From contig NZ_WEGL01000008.1 of NCBI RefSeq assembly GCF_009604455.1, positions 124,001 through 188,000 on the forward strand: 64,000 nt of DNA, in the 5' to 3' direction. Source of the stretch: Streptomyces sp. RB17 (GTDB lineage Bacteria > Actinomycetota > Actinomycetes > Streptomycetales > Streptomycetaceae). This document shows, piece after piece, positions 7,571-18,161 of this stretch (within the stretch, counting starts at the first letter, position 1; each line of letters starts with the position of its first letter). The notes under the pieces were generated by a model. That model had not been told where the DNA came from. It did no database searches and worked only from the letters and a program-made list of their open reading frames with translations. Position numbers and translations under genes: made by a program.

Positions 7571-8884
7571 CTAGGGCGACTTCCGGCCGCGGCTGTGTCC
7601 TATTCCTTCGGGCTGGGCCTGCTCCGGGAGCGGCTGCGGCGGCCGGGGACCGACGTACTGGCCCACCGGCCGCATGCGCAGCGGGCGCTCGCCGTACTCC
7701 TCCAGGGCGTGCGCGATCCAGCCCGCCGTCCGCGCGACGGCGAAGATCGTCTCGCCGGCCGTGGCGGACATGCCGCTGGACGCGGTGAACACCGCCAGGG
7801 CCAGGTCGACGTTGGCGTGCAGCGGGGTGTGGCGGGCGGTCGTGGCGACGATGTCCCGGGCGGCGAGCAGGGCGGACTCCGCGCGCGGGACCTGCTCCAG
7901 CAGGTCGAACAGCACACGCGCGCGTGGATCCTCACCGGTGTACAGCCGGTGGCCGAGCCCCGGGACCCGGCGGCCGGCGCGCAGTTCATCGGCGATGACC
8001 GGGACCGCCGTGCCCTGGTCCAGCACGTCGAGCAGCATGCGGTGGGCGCTGCCGCTCGCGGCTCCGTGCAGCGGGCCCTCCAGGACGCCGAGCCCGGCCG
8101 AGACGGCCGCGTACGCGTGCGCGCGGGCCGAGGCGGCGACCCGGACCGCGAGCGTGGAGGCGGCCAGGTCGTGGTCGGCGAGCAGGGCGAGCGCGGTGTC
8201 CAGGACGCGCAGGGACGCCTCGTCGGCGGGACGGCCGGTCAGGCGGCCCCACAGCCGGTGGGCGAGCGGGCCGTCGTCCCTGTGGTCGCGCCGGGCCGGT
8301 GGCAGCGCGTCGACCAGCGTGGGGATCAGGATCCGCGCCGTGTTCAGCACGGCGTCCTCGGACAGGTCGAAGCGCAGGGGGTCCTCGGCCGCCGCGGCGA
8401 CGGCGGCCACGCGCAGCCGGTCGGTGGGGGAGGCGTGCTCGGACAGGGCGTTCACCGCGCGGCGGGCGACCTCGACGGTGGGGCGGGGCGCGGAGAAGGC
8501 GACGCCCGGGGTGAGCCGGCCCGTCCACAGCCACTCCGCGACCTCCTCGTAGGAGTGCCGGAGCGCCAGCTCGACGGCGTCCACGCCCCGGAAGTAGTAC
8601 CGGTCCTGCTCGATCAGCGTGATGCGGGTCCGCACGGACAGGTCCCCGCCGGAGCCCGGGGTTCCGGCCGCCTCCCGGCGATGGCGCCGGGCGAGGGCCT
8701 CGACCTCCTTCGCCTCGAAGGTGCTGGCACGGCCGCCGGGCTCGCGCCTGCTGCTGAGCAGGCCGCGGCTCACGTACGCGTACACCGTCTCCGGTTTCAC
8801 GCCGAGCAGTTCGGCGGTCTCCTGAGTGGTCAGCCTGCGCTCGGGACGGCCGGGAGCGGGTTCGTGATCGCGCATGGGGGTCAC
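7571..8884 (-). CDS. Citrate synthase fused to an N-terminal helix-turn-helix domain
   Basis: A 437-residue protein. Residues about 17-65 form a MerR/excisionase-type helix-turn-helix (TTQETAELLGVKPETVYAYV, then SRGLLSSRREPGGR). The rest is a citrate synthase fold. The catalytic set appears intact: His in GPLHGAAS, His in GLGHRLYTGEDPRA, and Asp360 in NVDLALAV. It may make citrate from acetyl-CoA and oxaloacetate, act as a regulator, or both. GTG 8884 is chosen because AGAGG sits 8 bp upstream; ATG 8875 is the alternative. It is divergent from a stand-alone citrate synthase gene across a 104-bp AT-rich region that could hold its own operator. Confidence 0.88.
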   Translation of the reverse strand: MTPMRDHEPAPGRPERRLTTQETAELLGVKPETVYAYVSRGLLSSRREPGGRASTFEAKEVEALARRHRREAAGTPGSGGDLSVRTRITLIEQDRYYFRGVDAVELALRHSYEEVAEWLWTGRLTPGVAFSAPRPTVEVARRAVNALSEHASPTDRLRVAAVAAAAEDPLRFDLSEDAVLNTARILIPTLVDALPPARRDHRDDGPLAHRLWGRLTGRPADEASLRVLDTALALLADHDLAASTLAVRVAASARAHAYAAVSAGLGVLEGPLHGAASGSAHRMLLDVLDQGTAVPVIADELRAGRRVPGLGHRLYTGEDPRARVLFDLLEQVPRAESALLAARDIVATTARHTPLHANVDLALAVFTASSGMSATAGETIFAVARTAGWIAHALEEYGERPLRMRPVGQYVGPRPPQPLPEQAQPEGIGHSRGRKSP

Positions 8885-8900
8885 CGTAGCCGCCTCTGCA

Positions 8901-8956
8901 CATGTTGATCAGTTTGCATTGATTCAATCAATATTGACAATTAAATAGTCAAGCAT
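8901..8956. promoter_or_regulatory. AT-rich divergent promoter with 15-bp palindrome
   Basis: Between the two citrate synthase genes the GC content drops sharply. The segment contains TTGATCA and a perfect 15-bp palindrome at 8918-8932 (arms ATTGATT and AATCAAT around a central C), followed by TATTGACAATTAAATAG. This is a good candidate operator/promoter for both genes, perhaps bound by the helix-turn-helix citrate synthase. A related sequence occurs inside the downstream gene at 9571-9601. Confidence 0.65.
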
Positions 8957-8988
8957 GGACAGTCGGATCAAGTCCAGGGAGGAGAATC

Positions 8989-10155
8989 ATGGCCATCAAC
9001 ACGACCGCGACCCCGCTCATCGACGCACCGCGCGGACTCGCCGGCGTCGTCGTCACCGAGACCGAGATCGGTGACGTCCGGGGGCGGGAGGGCTTCTACC
9101 ACTACCGCCAGTACTCGGCCGTCGAACTGGCGCGGACCCGTGGCTTCGAGGACGTCTGGCATCTTCTGGTGCACGGCACGCTCCCGGACGCCGAGCGCCG
9201 CGCCGCCTTCAACGCCGAGACCGCGGCGCTGCGGCGGCTGCCCGAGGAGGTCCGCTCGGCACTGCCGGCGATCGCCGCGGCGAGCCGCGTCCCCGGCCCG
9301 CTGTCCGGCCTGCGCACGGCCCTGTCCCTGCTGGGCTCGGCGCGGGGACTGCGACCGGTGTACGACATCGACGCCGACCGGCGCCGCGCCGACACCCTGG
9401 CCGTCTGTGCGGCCGTACCCACGCTGCTCACCGCGCTGTACCGGCTCGGGCAGGGTCTCCACCCGGTCGAGCCGCGCGACGACCTCCCGTACGCGGCCAA
9501 CTACCTGTACATGCTCACGGGCGAGGAGCCCGAGCCGCGGCGGGCTCGTGCGGTCGAGCAATACCTGATCTCAACCATTGATCATGGATTCAATGCATCA
9601 ACCTTCACCGCCCGCGTCATCGCCTCCACCGGAGCCGACGTGGCCGCCTGTCTGGTCGGGGCCGTCGGCGCCCTGTCCGGACCGCTGCACGGAGGCGCGC
9701 CCAGCCGGGCCCTGGACACCCTGGACGCCATCGGCACGCCGGACCGGATCGACCCCTGGATCCGCGAGCGGGTGCTCGCCGGTGACCGGATCATGGGGTT
9801 CGGGCACGCCGTCTACCGCACGGAGGACCCCCGTTCCCGGATGCTGCGGGAGATCGCCCAGAGCTTCGGCGGTCCGCGCGTGGACTTCGCGGTGGAGGTC
9901 GAGCGCCGGGTCGAGGCGATCCTCGCCGAGCTGAAGCCCGGCCGCGAACTCCACACCAACGTCGAGTTCCACGCCGGCGTGGTCATGGAACTGTGCGGCC
10001 TGCCTCGCGAGATGTTCACCCCCACCTTCGCCGCGGCACGGGTGGTGGGCTGGAGCGCCAACATCCTGGAACAGGCGGCCGACTCGAAGATCATCCGTCC
10101 GGTGGCGCGGTATGTGGGGCCGACGCCGCCGGTCGCGGTGCCGGCCGCGCTCTGA
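8989..10155 (+). CDS. Citrate synthase / 2-methylcitrate synthase-like protein
   Basis: A 388-residue type II-like citrate synthase lacking the N-terminal extension of the Gram-negative enzyme. It condenses acetyl-CoA (or propionyl-CoA) with oxaloacetate at the entry to the TCA or methylcitrate cycle. Conserved blocks are DHGFNASTFTARV, SGPLHGGAPSRA and GFGHAVYRTEDPRSRML. The position normally held by the catalytic Asp is Glu326 here (NVEFHAG instead of NVDFYSG). GGAGG lies just upstream of ATG 8989. Codons 9571-9600 are unusually poor in G/C third positions. The divergent partner is the helix-turn-helix citrate synthase. Confidence 0.9.
   Translation: MAINTTATPLIDAPRGLAGVVVTETEIGDVRGREGFYHYRQYSAVELARTRGFEDVWHLLVHGTLPDAERRAAFNAETAALRRLPEEVRSALPAIAAASRVPGPLSGLRTALSLLGSARGLRPVYDIDADRRRADTLAVCAAVPTLLTALYRLGQGLHPVEPRDDLPYAANYLYMLTGEEPEPRRARAVEQYLISTIDHGFNASTFTARVIASTGADVAACLVGAVGALSGPLHGGAPSRALDTLDAIGTPDRIDPWIRERVLAGDRIMGFGHAVYRTEDPRSRMLREIAQSFGGPRVDFAVEVERRVEAILAELKPGRELHTNVEFHAGVVMELCGLPREMFTPTFAAARVVGWSANILEQAADSKIIRPVARYVGPTPPVAVPAAL
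9571..9601. promoter_or_regulatory. Operator-like AT-rich segment inside the citrate synthase gene
   Basis: Eight of the ten codons from 9571 to 9600 end in A or T, against a strongly G/C-ending background. The stretch holds TTGATCA and GATTCAAT, both also present in the divergent promoter about 650 bp upstream. It also holds inverted arms ATTGA (9577-9581) and TCAAT (9590-9594). It encodes the conserved TIDHGFNAS block. It could be an internal regulator-binding site; this is inference. Confidence 0.35.
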
Positions 10156-10225
10156 CCCGGGCCGGCCGACACCGATGCCCTCTTATCCTGGTCCGGCAGC
10201 CGGTCCACAGGAGAGAGGTCACCCG

Positions 10226-11283
10226 TTGGGGAACAGCAGCGGTCCGCAGATCCCGGTCGTCGTGCTCGCCGGTTTCCTCGGCTCCGGCAAGACCACGCTC
10301 CTCAACCACCTCCTGCACCGCAGCGGAGGCAGCCGGATCGGGGTGATCGTCAACGACTTCGGGGCCATCGAGATCGACGCGATGGCCGTCGCGGGCGCCC
10401 TCGGCGACTCGACCGTCTCGCTCGGCAACGGCTGCCTGTGCTGTGCCGTCGACGCGAGCGAACTCGACCTCTACCTGGACCGGCTCGCCGACCCCCGCAC
10501 CGGCGTCGACGTGATCGTCATCGAGGCCAGCGGGCTCGCCGAACCGCAGGAGCTCGTGCGGATGGTGCTGGCCGGCGAGCACCCGAGGGTCGTCTACGGC
10601 GGCCTGGTCGAGGTCGTGGACGCCGCCGAGTTCGACGACACGCGCGCGAAGCACCCCGAGATCGACCGGCATCTGGCCCTCGCCGAGCTCGTCGTCGTCA
10701 ACAAGCTCGACCGAGCGGACGACGCCGAGCGGGTTCTGGGGCTCGTCCGCTCGCTCACCGGCCGGGCCGCCGTCGTCCCCGCCACCTACGGCCGGATCGA
10801 CCCCGAGTTCCTCTTCGACTGCAAGCCGAGCGAGGAGCGGATCGGGCAGCTGTCCTTCGAGGACCTCCACGAGCACACGGGGGTCGCGGAACACGACGGT
10901 CATCTGCACACGGGTTACGACAGCCTGTCCTTCACCTCCGAGGTCCCCCTGGAACCCCGCCGGCTCATGCGGTTCCTGGACAGCAGGCCCGAGGGGCTGT
11001 ACCGGATCAAGGGGTACGTCGACTTCGGGCCGTACGACACCCGCAACCGGTACGCCGTGCACGCCGTCGGCCGGTTCCTGCGCTTCTACCCGCAGCCCTG
11101 GGACGCTGCCGGCGAGCGCCTCACCCAGCTCGTGCTGATCGGTTCCGGCATCGACACCGAGGCCCTCGGCCAGGAGCTCAAGGGGTGCGAGAACGACGCC
11201 CCACACGCCGACGAGCACGGCATGTGGGGCGTCCTGCGCTATGTACCGGGCCCGGACGAGGCGGACCTGGAGGATCCGCCCGC

Positions 11284-11287
<4 letters not shown>
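10226..11287 (+). CDS. G3E-family GTPase (CobW/YjiA-like metallochaperone)
   Basis: A 353-residue P-loop GTPase of the COG0523 family, which delivers zinc or other metals to client proteins. It shows the Walker A GFLGSGKTT (about residues 17-25), the metal-binding GNGCLCCAV (CxCC motif), the ASGLAEP switch, NKLD for guanine recognition, and a C-terminal CobW_C domain. The start is inferred to be TTG 10226, preceded at 7 bp by AGAGAGG; no ATG or GTG lies between it and the P-loop. Its stop shares a CTAG tetranucleotide with the convergent parC stop. The metal served cannot be told from the sequence. Confidence 0.85.
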
Positions 11288-13743
<2,456 letters not shown>

Positions 13744-14049
13744 CGCTGCCGGCTCCTTGCTACTGAAGCGTTTGATGGATCTGACGCGGACCATTGTGGA
13801 CCGCGGCACTGACAACCCGGGCCACGGCCCGGTCTTCCACGGTCCGCCCGGCACCGCAAGGCACACCGGACCGGCACCGCACAGCGCCCGCACGCGTCCC
13901 GCGGGCACGCGAGTCGCAGGCTACGGGATCCGCTCTCGGCGTACGTCGCGCCGGAACTTCTCCGGGGCCCCGCACGGTTTGCATACAGTGGCAGGAACGG
14001 CAGGAAAACCGCGGTTTTCACAACCGCCTCCGCTCGCGAAGGGATGTAC
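13744..14049. promoter_or_regulatory. Divergent parC / M16 peptidase promoter region with nested dyads
   Basis: No gene is visible in these 306 bp. A perfect 16-bp palindrome GAAAACCGCGGTTTTC occupies 14004-14019. Its right half can pair instead with AACCGC at 14022-14027, giving two mutually exclusive hairpins just upstream of the M16 start. TTTGCATACAGT at about 13978-13989 could supply a -10 element for the M16 operon. Confidence 0.45.
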
Positions 14050-15444
14050 ATGCCCATGGGTCACACGACCACAGCCGAGGCAGGCTCCGGGGGCCTGACA
14101 GCGACCGAGCACCGCTTGGCCAACGGTCTGCGCGTGGTGCTCTCCGAGGACCACCTGACCCCGGTGGCGGCGGTCTGCCTCTGGTACGACGTCGGCTCCC
14201 GCCACGAAGTCAAGGGGCGTACCGGCCTGGCTCACCTTTTCGAGCACCTGATGTTCCAGGGCTCGGGGCAGGTCAAGGGCAACGGTCACTTCGAGCTCGT
14301 GCAGGGCGCCGGCGGCTCGCTCAACGGCACCACCAGCTTCGAGCGCACCAACTACTTCGAGACCATGCCCGCCCACCAGCTGGAGCTCGCCCTCTGGCTG
14401 GAGGCCGACCGCATGGGCTCCCTGCTGGCCGCCCTGGACGACGAGTCCATGGAGAACCAGCGGGACGTCGTCAAGAACGAGCGCCGCCAGCGCTACGACA
14501 ACGTGCCCTACGGCACCGCCTTCGAGAAGCTGACGGCCCTGTCGTACCCGGAGGGCCACCCCTACCACCACACGCCGATCGGCTCGATGGCGGACCTGGA
14601 CGCGGCCACCCTGGAGGACGCCCGCCGGTTCTTCCGCACCTACTACGCGCCGAACAACGCCGTGCTCTCCGTGGTCGGCGACATCGACCCCAAGCAGACC
14701 CTTGCCTGGATCGAGAAGTACTTCGGGTCGATCTCGTCCCACGACGGCAAGCCCGCCCCCCGCGAGGGAACCCTGCCGGACGTCATCGGCGAGCAGAAGC
14801 GCGAGGTCGTCGTCGAGGAGGTCCCGGCGCGCGCCCTGATGGCCGCCTACCGGCTGCCGCACGACGGCACGCGCGCGTGCGACGCCGCCGACCTCGCCCT
14901 GACCGTCCTCGGCGGCGGCGAGTCCTCCCGCCTGTACAACCGGCTGGTGCGCCGCGACCGTACGGCAGTCGCGGCCGGCTTCGGACTGCTGCGCCTGGCC
15001 GGTGCGCCCTCCATGGGCTGGCTGGACGTGAAGACCTCCGGTGACGTGGAGGTGCCGGTCATCGAGACCGCCATCGACGAGGAGCTCGCCCGGTTCGCCG
15101 AGGAGGGCCCCACGCCCGAGGAGATGGAGCGAGCCCAGGCCCAGTTGGAGCGCGAGTGGCTGGACCGGCTGGGCACGGTCGCCGGCCGCGCCGACGAACT
15201 GTGCCGGTACGCCGTCCTGTTCGGCGACCCGCAGCTCGCCCTCACCGCCGTCAAGCGCGTCCTGGCGGTGACCGCGGAGGAGGTCCAGGAGGTCGCCAAG
15301 GCCCGCCTGCGCCCCGACAACCGCGCCGTCCTGGTCTACGAACCCAAGGCCCCGGAGCAGGCCCCGGACGCCGACGTCCCCGAGGACCCGGAGCAGGAAG
15401 CCACCGTAGAGGCCGGTAACGAGAACGAGGAGACGGCCAAGTGA
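14050..15444 (+). CDS. M16-family zinc peptidase, catalytic subunit
   Basis: A 464-residue peptidase of the pitrilysin/mitochondrial processing peptidase family. The inverted zinc motif is HLFEHLMF (HxxEH near residues 60-64), followed about 75 residues later by the conserved glutamate region (ENQRDVVKNE). A second, inactive half follows. No signal peptide is visible, so it is probably cytoplasmic. GAAGGG lies 6 bp before ATG 14050; ATGs at 14044 and 14056 are alternatives. The next gene encodes a partner lacking the zinc motif and overlaps by 4 bp, so a heterodimer is expected. The substrates are unknown. Confidence 0.87.
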   Translation: MPMGHTTTAEAGSGGLTATEHRLANGLRVVLSEDHLTPVAAVCLWYDVGSRHEVKGRTGLAHLFEHLMFQGSGQVKGNGHFELVQGAGGSLNGTTSFERTNYFETMPAHQLELALWLEADRMGSLLAALDDESMENQRDVVKNERRQRYDNVPYGTAFEKLTALSYPEGHPYHHTPIGSMADLDAATLEDARRFFRTYYAPNNAVLSVVGDIDPKQTLAWIEKYFGSISSHDGKPAPREGTLPDVIGEQKREVVVEEVPARALMAAYRLPHDGTRACDAADLALTVLGGGESSRLYNRLVRRDRTAVAAGFGLLRLAGAPSMGWLDVKTSGDVEVPVIETAIDEELARFAEEGPTPEEMERAQAQLEREWLDRLGTVAGRADELCRYAVLFGDPQLALTAVKRVLAVTAEEVQEVAKARLRPDNRAVLVYEPKAPEQAPDADVPEDPEQEATVEAGNENEETAK

Positions 15445-16829
15445 CCGAGCTCGCCACCATGGAGTTCCACCCCCAGCCGCACCCCGGTGAGGCCAGGCCC
15501 TGGGCGTTCCCGGCCCCCGAGCGGACCGCCCTCGACAACGGGCTCACCGTGCTGCGCTGCCACCGCCCCGGCCAGCAGGTCGTCGCCGTCGAGGTGCTGC
15601 TGGACGCGCCCCTGGACGCCGAGCCCGCCGGTCTCGACGGCGTCGCCACGATCATGGCGCGGGCCTTCTCCGAGGGCACCGACAAGCACTCCGCCGAGGA
15701 GTTCGCCGCCGAGCTGGAGCGCGCGGGCGCCACCCTGGACGCGCACGCCGACCACCCCGGCGTCCGGCTCAGCCTGGAGGTCCCGGCCTCCCGCCTGGCC
15801 AAGGGCCTCGGCCTGCTCGCCGACGCCCTGCGCGCGCCCGCCTTCGCCGACAGCGAGGTGGAGCGGCTGGTCCGCAACCGCCTGGACGAGATCCCGCACG
15901 AGCTGGCCAACCCCTCCCGGCGGGCCGCGAAGGAGCTCTCCAAGGAGCTGTTCCCGCTGGTCTCGCGCATGTCGCGGCCGCGCCAGGGCACCGAGGAGAC
16001 GGTCGAGAAGATCGATGCCGCCGCCGTACGGGCCTTCTACGGCCGGCACGTACGCCCCGCCACGGCCACCGCGGTCGTCGTCGGCGACCTCACCGGCGTC
16101 GACCTGGACGCGCTGCTCGGCGACACGCTGGGCGCCTGGACCGGCACCCCGGGCGAGCCGCGGCCGGTGCCGCCGGTGGCGGCCGACGACACCGGCCGCG
16201 TGGTCATCGTGGACCGGCCCGGCGCGGTGCAGACGCAGCTGCTCATCGGCCGCGTCGGCCCCGACCGGCACGACCGCGTGTGGCCCGCCCAGGTGCTCGG
16301 CACCTACTGCCTCGGCGGCACCCTCACCTCCCGCCTGGACCGCGTCCTGCGCGAGGAGAAGGGCTACACCTACGGTGTGCGTGCGTTCGGCCAGGTCCTC
16401 AGGTCGGCGCCGGACGGCACGGGTGCCTCCATGCTCGCCATCAGCGGCTCCGTGGACACCCCCAACACCGGCCCCGCGCTGGAGGACCTGTGGAAGGTGC
16501 TGCGCACCCTCGCGGCGGACGGCCTGACCGACGCCGAGCGGGACGTGGCCGTGCAGAACCTCGTCGGGGTGGCGCCGCTGAAGTACGAGACCGCGGCGGC
16601 CGTCGCGAGCACGCTGGCCGACCAGGTCGAGCAGCACCTGCCCGACGACTTCCAGGCGACGCTGTATCAGCAGCTCGCGGCGACGGGCACGGTGGAGGCC
16701 ACGGCGGCCGTGGTGAACGCCTTCCCGGTGGACCGCCTGGTGACCGTCCTCGTCGGTGACGCCTCCCAGATCAAGGCGCCGGTGGAGGCGCTCGGCATCG
16801 GTCAAGTGACCGTCGTGGCGGCCGAGTAA
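15441..16829 (+). CDS. M16-family peptidase-like protein, non-catalytic partner subunit
   Basis: A 462-residue M16 homolog in which the HxxEH zinc motif is absent. It keeps the features of the non-catalytic partner, including LREEKGYTYGVRAFGQ in the C-terminal half; this R/Y-type region helps position substrate in paired M16 peptidases. The GTG start overlaps the previous stop as GTGA, supporting co-translation and a two-subunit enzyme. A strong hairpin follows the gene. Specific substrates are not known for the actinobacterial pair. Confidence 0.85.
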   Translation: MTELATMEFHPQPHPGEARPWAFPAPERTALDNGLTVLRCHRPGQQVVAVEVLLDAPLDAEPAGLDGVATIMARAFSEGTDKHSAEEFAAELERAGATLDAHADHPGVRLSLEVPASRLAKGLGLLADALRAPAFADSEVERLVRNRLDEIPHELANPSRRAAKELSKELFPLVSRMSRPRQGTEETVEKIDAAAVRAFYGRHVRPATATAVVVGDLTGVDLDALLGDTLGAWTGTPGEPRPVPPVAADDTGRVVIVDRPGAVQTQLLIGRVGPDRHDRVWPAQVLGTYCLGGTLTSRLDRVLREEKGYTYGVRAFGQVLRSAPDGTGASMLAISGSVDTPNTGPALEDLWKVLRTLAADGLTDAERDVAVQNLVGVAPLKYETAAAVASTLADQVEQHLPDDFQATLYQQLAATGTVEATAAVVNAFPVDRLVTVLVGDASQIKAPVEALGIGQVTVVAAE

Positions 16830-16841
16830 CGGCTACGCGCG

Positions 16842-16880
16842 CGTGGGGCCCTGACGGCTACGGACCGTCAGGGCCCCACG
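16842..16880 (+). terminator. Hairpin terminator after M16 pair
   Basis: A perfect 16-bp stem (16842-16857 with 16865-16880) around the 7-nt loop ctacgga, starting 13 bp after the M16 stop. There is no long T-tract, as is common in Streptomyces. Confidence 0.75.
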
Positions 16881-17048
16881 CGGTTCCACTTCCTTCCTCA
16901 GATGCCCGATTTGAGGCGGAGGTTGCCTGTCTGACCTGTGGGATGCGCTACAAACGCCCGGATCCGTTTGGGATTCGAAAGCAGGCTTCCGTAGCGTCGT
17001 CCGGGCTGTTCGTCAGGCAGTGCGCCGCGCCCGCGGCACCGGACAGCC

Positions 17049-17205
17049 ATCGCCGAGTCCCCGTACGGCGCGAGCCAGGGGAGCCGGGGACCCACGCAGT
17101 CCCTGGGGTGAATCGGGCGCCCGCGCTTGCCGCGAGGGGGCCCGTAGGAGACCTTCCTGCTCCGAACCCGTCAGCTAACCCGGTAGGCGAGAGGGAAGGA
17201 AAGGA
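17049..17205 (+). ncRNA. ydaO/yuaA-type cyclic di-AMP riboswitch
   Basis: The leader of the M23 peptidase gene carries the hallmark blocks of this aptamer in order: GAGCCAGGGGAGCCGGGGA, GGGGTGAATCGGGC, a variable GC-rich stem, CCGAACCCGTCAGCTAACC, GGTAGGCGAGAGGGAAGG. The family binds c-di-AMP and usually turns off genes for cell-wall hydrolases and osmolyte or potassium transport when c-di-AMP is high. Here it ends about 12 bp before the start codon, so it probably acts by transcription termination or by hiding GGAAAGGA. Confidence 0.92.
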
Positions 17206-17216
17206 CCAGCCACTCC

Positions 17217-17963
17217 ATGGCGTTCATGTGCGCCACCGGGAAGCACCGCAAGCCCGGCCGGGTCAAGCGCACCACCGCTCAGGCGGCGGGCATCGCGGCC
17301 CTCACCACCACCGGTGCCATCGGCACCCTCGCCGCCTCCCCGGCGCTCGCCGCCGAGAACACCGTGGAGCAGACCGGCCTCACACCGGTCCTCACCCTCA
17401 GCGACGACGTGGCCGAGCACATCGACGCGCAGGCCGCCGCGCAGCAGCGGGCCGCCGAGCAGAAGGCGGCCGAGGAGGCCGCGGCCAAGAAGGCCGATAA
17501 GGAGCGCGAGGCAAGGGTCCGCGCCGCTCGTGAGGCCGAGCGCAAGCGCCTGCTGAACACCTTCGTCGCCCCGATCGCGCACTCCTACGTCTCCACCGGC
17601 TACAGGGCGAGCAGCTCCCTGTGGTCCTCAGGCTCGCACACCGGCATCGACTTCCACGCGGCGAGCGGCACGTCCGTCCACGCGGTGGGCTCCGGCACCG
17701 TCGTCTCCACCGGCTGGGGCGGCGCGTACGGCAACCAGATCGTGATCAGGATGGCCGACGGCATGTACACCCAGTACGGCCACCTGTCGTCCATCGGCGT
17801 CTCGGTGGGCCAGCAGGTCACTCCGGGCCTGCAGATCGGCCTGTCCGGCGCGACCGGCAACACCACCGGCCCGCACCTGCACTTCGAGGCCCGTACGACC
17901 CCCGACTACGGCTCGGACGTCGACCCCGTCGCCTACCTCCGCAAGCACGGCGTGAACGTCTGA
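17217..17963 (+). CDS. Secreted M23-family metallopeptidase (peptidoglycan hydrolase)
   Basis: A 248-residue exported cell-wall peptidase. The N-terminus is basic (GKHRKPGRVKR), then hydrophobic, ending in SPALAA, a good signal-peptidase site near residues 40-45. Residues about 65-110 are alanine/glutamate/lysine-rich and likely form a coiled coil. The M23 (LytM) domain fills the rest, with zinc ligands in HTGIDFHA and HLHFEA, and WGGAYGNQIVIRMADG between them. It cleaves peptide cross-links in peptidoglycan. The c-di-AMP riboswitch directly upstream implies control of wall remodelling, as known for resuscitation and sporulation hydrolases in Streptomyces. An intrinsic terminator follows. Confidence 0.92.
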   Translation: MAFMCATGKHRKPGRVKRTTAQAAGIAALTTTGAIGTLAASPALAAENTVEQTGLTPVLTLSDDVAEHIDAQAAAQQRAAEQKAAEEAAAKKADKEREARVRAAREAERKRLLNTFVAPIAHSYVSTGYRASSSLWSSGSHTGIDFHAASGTSVHAVGSGTVVSTGWGGAYGNQIVIRMADGMYTQYGHLSSIGVSVGQQVTPGLQIGLSGATGNTTGPHLHFEARTTPDYGSDVDPVAYLRKHGVNV

Positions 17964-17986
17964 CGCCGCAGCACGCGACATGCGAT

Positions 17987-18022
17987 GCCCCGGCTCACCG
18001 AGCCGGGGCTTTCGTCGTTTTT
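17987..18022 (+). terminator. Intrinsic terminator after M23 peptidase gene
   Basis: A perfect 10-bp GC stem (17987-17996 with 18000-18009) and a 3-nt loop, followed by tttcgtcgttttt. It lies 24 bp after the stop codon. Confidence 0.85.
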
Positions 18023-18055
18023 CATGAGCGCCACCCGATCCACTGACCAAAAAAT

Positions 18056-18093
18056 ATCCATGGATTCCGGCTCGCCGTCGGAAATTCCGGCTC
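18056..18093. promoter_or_regulatory. Palindrome and direct repeats before the GntR gene
   Basis: ATCCATGGAT (18056-18065) is a 10-bp palindrome, and ATTCCGGCTC occurs twice exactly 20 bp apart (18064-18073 and 18084-18093). Both lie 70-105 bp upstream of the regulator start and may be autoregulatory binding sites. Confidence 0.35.
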
Positions 18094-18161
18094 ATTGGAA
18101 TAGAGTCACGGAACACGCGTCCATCGTCGACGTTTCACGGGGATTAAGGCGGAGGTCGGTC

